Shown here piece by piece: positions 62,325 to 64,000 of a DNA stretch of 64,000 nt. The stretch is from NCBI RefSeq assembly GCF_002104475.1, contig NZ_NBOF01000002.1, forward strand, positions 186,001-250,000. The letters are read 5' to 3'. The DNA comes from Cognaticolwellia mytili. GTDB taxonomy: Bacteria; Pseudomonadota; Gammaproteobacteria; Enterobacterales; Alteromonadaceae. The notes under the pieces are model-generated. The model made no database searches, was not told the origin of the DNA, and saw nothing but the letters and a program-made list of their open reading frames with translations. Position 1 is the first letter of the stretch, and the number at the start of each line of letters is the position of its first letter. Made by a program: the position numbers and the translations under genes.

Positions 62325-64000
62325 ATGAGCGATAGAAGTCGTCTTTGGGATGATGTTCTCCTTATTTTGACCATGGCGGTATTAGCCGGTTGTGGGCTCA
62401 TTTACGAATATTTATTATCTCACTATGCGGGTCGTGTACTTGGCATTATGGAAAGCACCATTTACGCGATGATTGGCTTAATGATTGTTGCTATGGGCTT
62501 AGGCGCATTTGCTGCTCGTAAAATACAATGTGCCTTTAATGGTTTTGTTTGGTTAGAGCTCGCTATTGCGTTTCTTGGTAGTAGCTCAATACTCATTATT
62601 GGCGGCTTGATCGCCCTGACTCAAACATTTCCTGAAATATTAGGACAGATGTTTAACTTACCGCCTGATGCATATCCGCGTGGCGGCTTATTTAAACAAC
62701 TTAGCTTTATTGCTTTTAACAGCCCTTATTTCTTCGGCCTTATTCTTGGCTTTTTTATTGGTATGGAAATTCCATTAATTGCCAGAATACGTGAAGAAAT
62801 TCATCAGAGGCACCTAAAAAATAATTTAGGTACTATTTATGGCGCTGACTATATAGGTGCAGGCATGGGTGCCGCGATATGGGTGGTGTTTTTACTTTCT
62901 ATTGATATCAGTAAAGCCAGTGCATTAACCGCAGCACTTAACCTGTTAGCAGGTTGCGTTTTCGTTATTTATTATTGGCAAAAACTCAATTGGCGGAAAA
63001 CATTAATTTCCGCACATATTATTTTACTGATATTTATTATGGCGATTTATCAGTTTGGTAATTCTTGGTTAAGTCAGATGAGCAACCTACTCTATCTAGA
63101 TAAGGTCGTTTATAGCGACAAAACTCGCTATCAGCAGCTAACTTTTACCGAGCGAAACATGGGCGCTATGCAAGGTGAAATTATTAACTTTTACCTTAAT
63201 GGCCGTTTACAGTTTTCATCATCAGATGAGTTTATCTATCACAGTTACCTTGTTAGCCCCGTTTTAGCAGGTTCTGCACGTCAAGATAATATTTTAATCA
63301 TTGGCGGCGGCGATGGCCTAGCGCTAAGAGATGTGCTGCAATGGCAACCTAAAAAAGTCACCTTAATTGACTTAGATGGCGAGTTACTTGAAATATTTAA
63401 AAGCCCAGAAGAAAAACTACCAAGGCAACTAGCCAATAGTATCAGTGAATTAAATATGGCGAGTTTACAAGATAAACGGGTTGAAATTATTTCAGCGGAT
63501 GCTTTTATTGCTATCGATAAGTTATTACAAAATAACCACAGCTTTGATGCCATTATTGTTGATTTGCCAGACCCAAGTCATCCCGACCTTAATAAGCTAT
63601 ATTCGGTAAATTTTTACGCGAGATTAAAACAATTACTTGCTGGTGATGGTTTAATTGGCATTCAATCGGCTAGCCCGTATCACGCGAAAAATGCTTTTAT
63701 AGCGATTGGAAAAACAGTGCAAGCAGCAGGTTTTTCATCAGTACAGCAATATCACGATAACGTACCTAGCTTTGGTGAATGGGGTTGGACAATTGCTAGT
63801 AAAATGGGTGCTGCACCATTAACACGATTAAAACAGTTACCTGAATTACCCGTAACACATCATTGGTTAACTTTGTCTATGGTGATTAATGCCTTTGATT
63901 TTTCACGTGACTTTTATAAAGAGAAAGCAACAGTACCGGTTAACTATTTAGGCAGTCATGCCATTTATCAGTTACATCAAAAAGCATGGCAAGATCAGCA
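62325..64000 (+). CDS. membrane-anchored spermidine synthase-like protein (3' end outside the window)
   Basis: 558 codons are visible with no stop before the window ends. About seven or eight N-terminal membrane helices (residues about 10-245) are followed by a spermidine-synthase-type SAM domain: YQQLTF, GRLQFSSSDEFIYHSYL, the nucleotide motif ILIIGGGDGLALRDVL, LIDLDGELLEI and the catalytic-loop analogue DLPDPSHPDLNKLYS. The aminopropyl-transfer Asp of SpeE appears to be kept in DLPDP. The AGGA site at 62312 supports the start. It lies downstream of lipoprotein and DUF350 genes and is probably an aminopropyltransferase acting on a polyamine-type substrate at the membrane. Confidence 0.85.
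   Translation, partial: MSDRSRLWDDVLLILTMAVLAGCGLIYEYLLSHYAGRVLGIMESTIYAMIGLMIVAMGLGAFAARKIQCAFNGFVWLELAIAFLGSSSILIIGGLIALTQTFPEILGQMFNLPPDAYPRGGLFKQLSFIAFNSPYFFGLILGFFIGMEIPLIARIREEIHQRHLKNNLGTIYGADYIGAGMGAAIWVVFLLSIDISKASALTAALNLLAGCVFVIYYWQKLNWRKTLISAHIILLIFIMAIYQFGNSWLSQMSNLLYLDKVVYSDKTRYQQLTFTERNMGAMQGEIINFYLNGRLQFSSSDEFIYHSYLVSPVLAGSARQDNILIIGGGDGLALRDVLQWQPKKVTLIDLDGELLEIFKSPEEKLPRQLANSISELNMASLQDKRVEIISADAFIAIDKLLQNNHSFDAIIVDLPDPSHPDLNKLYSVNFYARLKQLLAGDGLIGIQSASPYHAKNAFIAIGKTVQAAGFSSVQQYHDNVPSFGEWGWTIASKMGAAPLTRLKQLPELPVTHHWLTLSMVINAFDFSRDFYKEKATVPVNYLGSHAIYQLHQKAWQDQ

Overview
The window reads as a chromosomal segment of an AT-rich marine gammaproteobacterium of the Alteromonadales, most like the Colwelliaceae (Colwellia/Thalassotalea type). 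This assignment is an inference from a complete Na+-NQR operon, FabV as enoyl-ACP reductase, a TRAP carboxylate transporter, DUF3545, and several gene orders shared with enterobacteria and vibrios. Almost all the space is chromosomal housekeeping. I saw no rRNA or tRNA gene, no transposase, no integrase and no CRISPR array.

Layout. 1-2.5 kb: end of a HupE/UreJ-type membrane protein gene, a degenerate repeat patch, then nqrM and apbE. 2.8-8.6 kb: nqrABCDEF on the minus strand. With apbE (flavinylation) and nqrM (maturation) this is a complete sodium-pumping NADH:quinone oxidoreductase locus. 9.1-13.5 kb: fabV, then a TakP-like TRAP transporter operon (dctQ-dctM-dctP). 13.6-13.86 kb: a 100-bp tandem repeat related to the patch at 1 kb. 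13.9-22.3 kb: the bolA...yajG...ampG neighbourhood, interrupted by two paralogous exported proteins of unknown function and rlmG. 22.4-24.5 kb: a YkvA-like (DUF1232) gene and a DUF3667 gene. 24.5-30.9 kb: dsbC-recJ-prfB-lysS with divergent fldB, as in E. coli but without xerD; prfB has the programmed +1 frameshift. 31-40.2 kb: srmB, a MipA/OmpV porin, a FecR plus STN-type TonB receptor pair with no adjacent sigma gene, yaaA, tal and a DUF3545 gene.

40.2-53.9 kb: a conserved hypothetical gene, an EAL phosphodiesterase, parC, two TPR/degenerate-GGDEF membrane proteins, a VOC protein, then parE-yqiA-cpdA-yqiB-nudF divergent from tolC, matching the E. coli tolC region. 54-60.1 kb: hldE, lpxL, a TcpQ-like protein and glnE. 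60.2-64 kb: a lipoprotein, a double DUF350 membrane protein and a membrane-anchored spermidine-synthase-like protein that runs off the window, which look like one envelope/polyamine-related operon.

Most unusual points: (i) two tandem periplasmic-TPR GGDEF proteins that have lost the catalytic GGDEF motif but both keep a correctly spaced RxxD c-di-GMP I-site; (ii) the exported paralogue pair inserted between bolA and yajG, next to phased GTCACA motifs; (iii) the lipoprotein-DUF350-SpeE-like operon; (iv) a 53-bp palindrome-bearing module present in two distant intergenic regions, one copy expanded into an exact 100-bp tandem array; (v) AmpG of only 12 helices followed, with an ATGA overlap, by a two-helix mini-protein.
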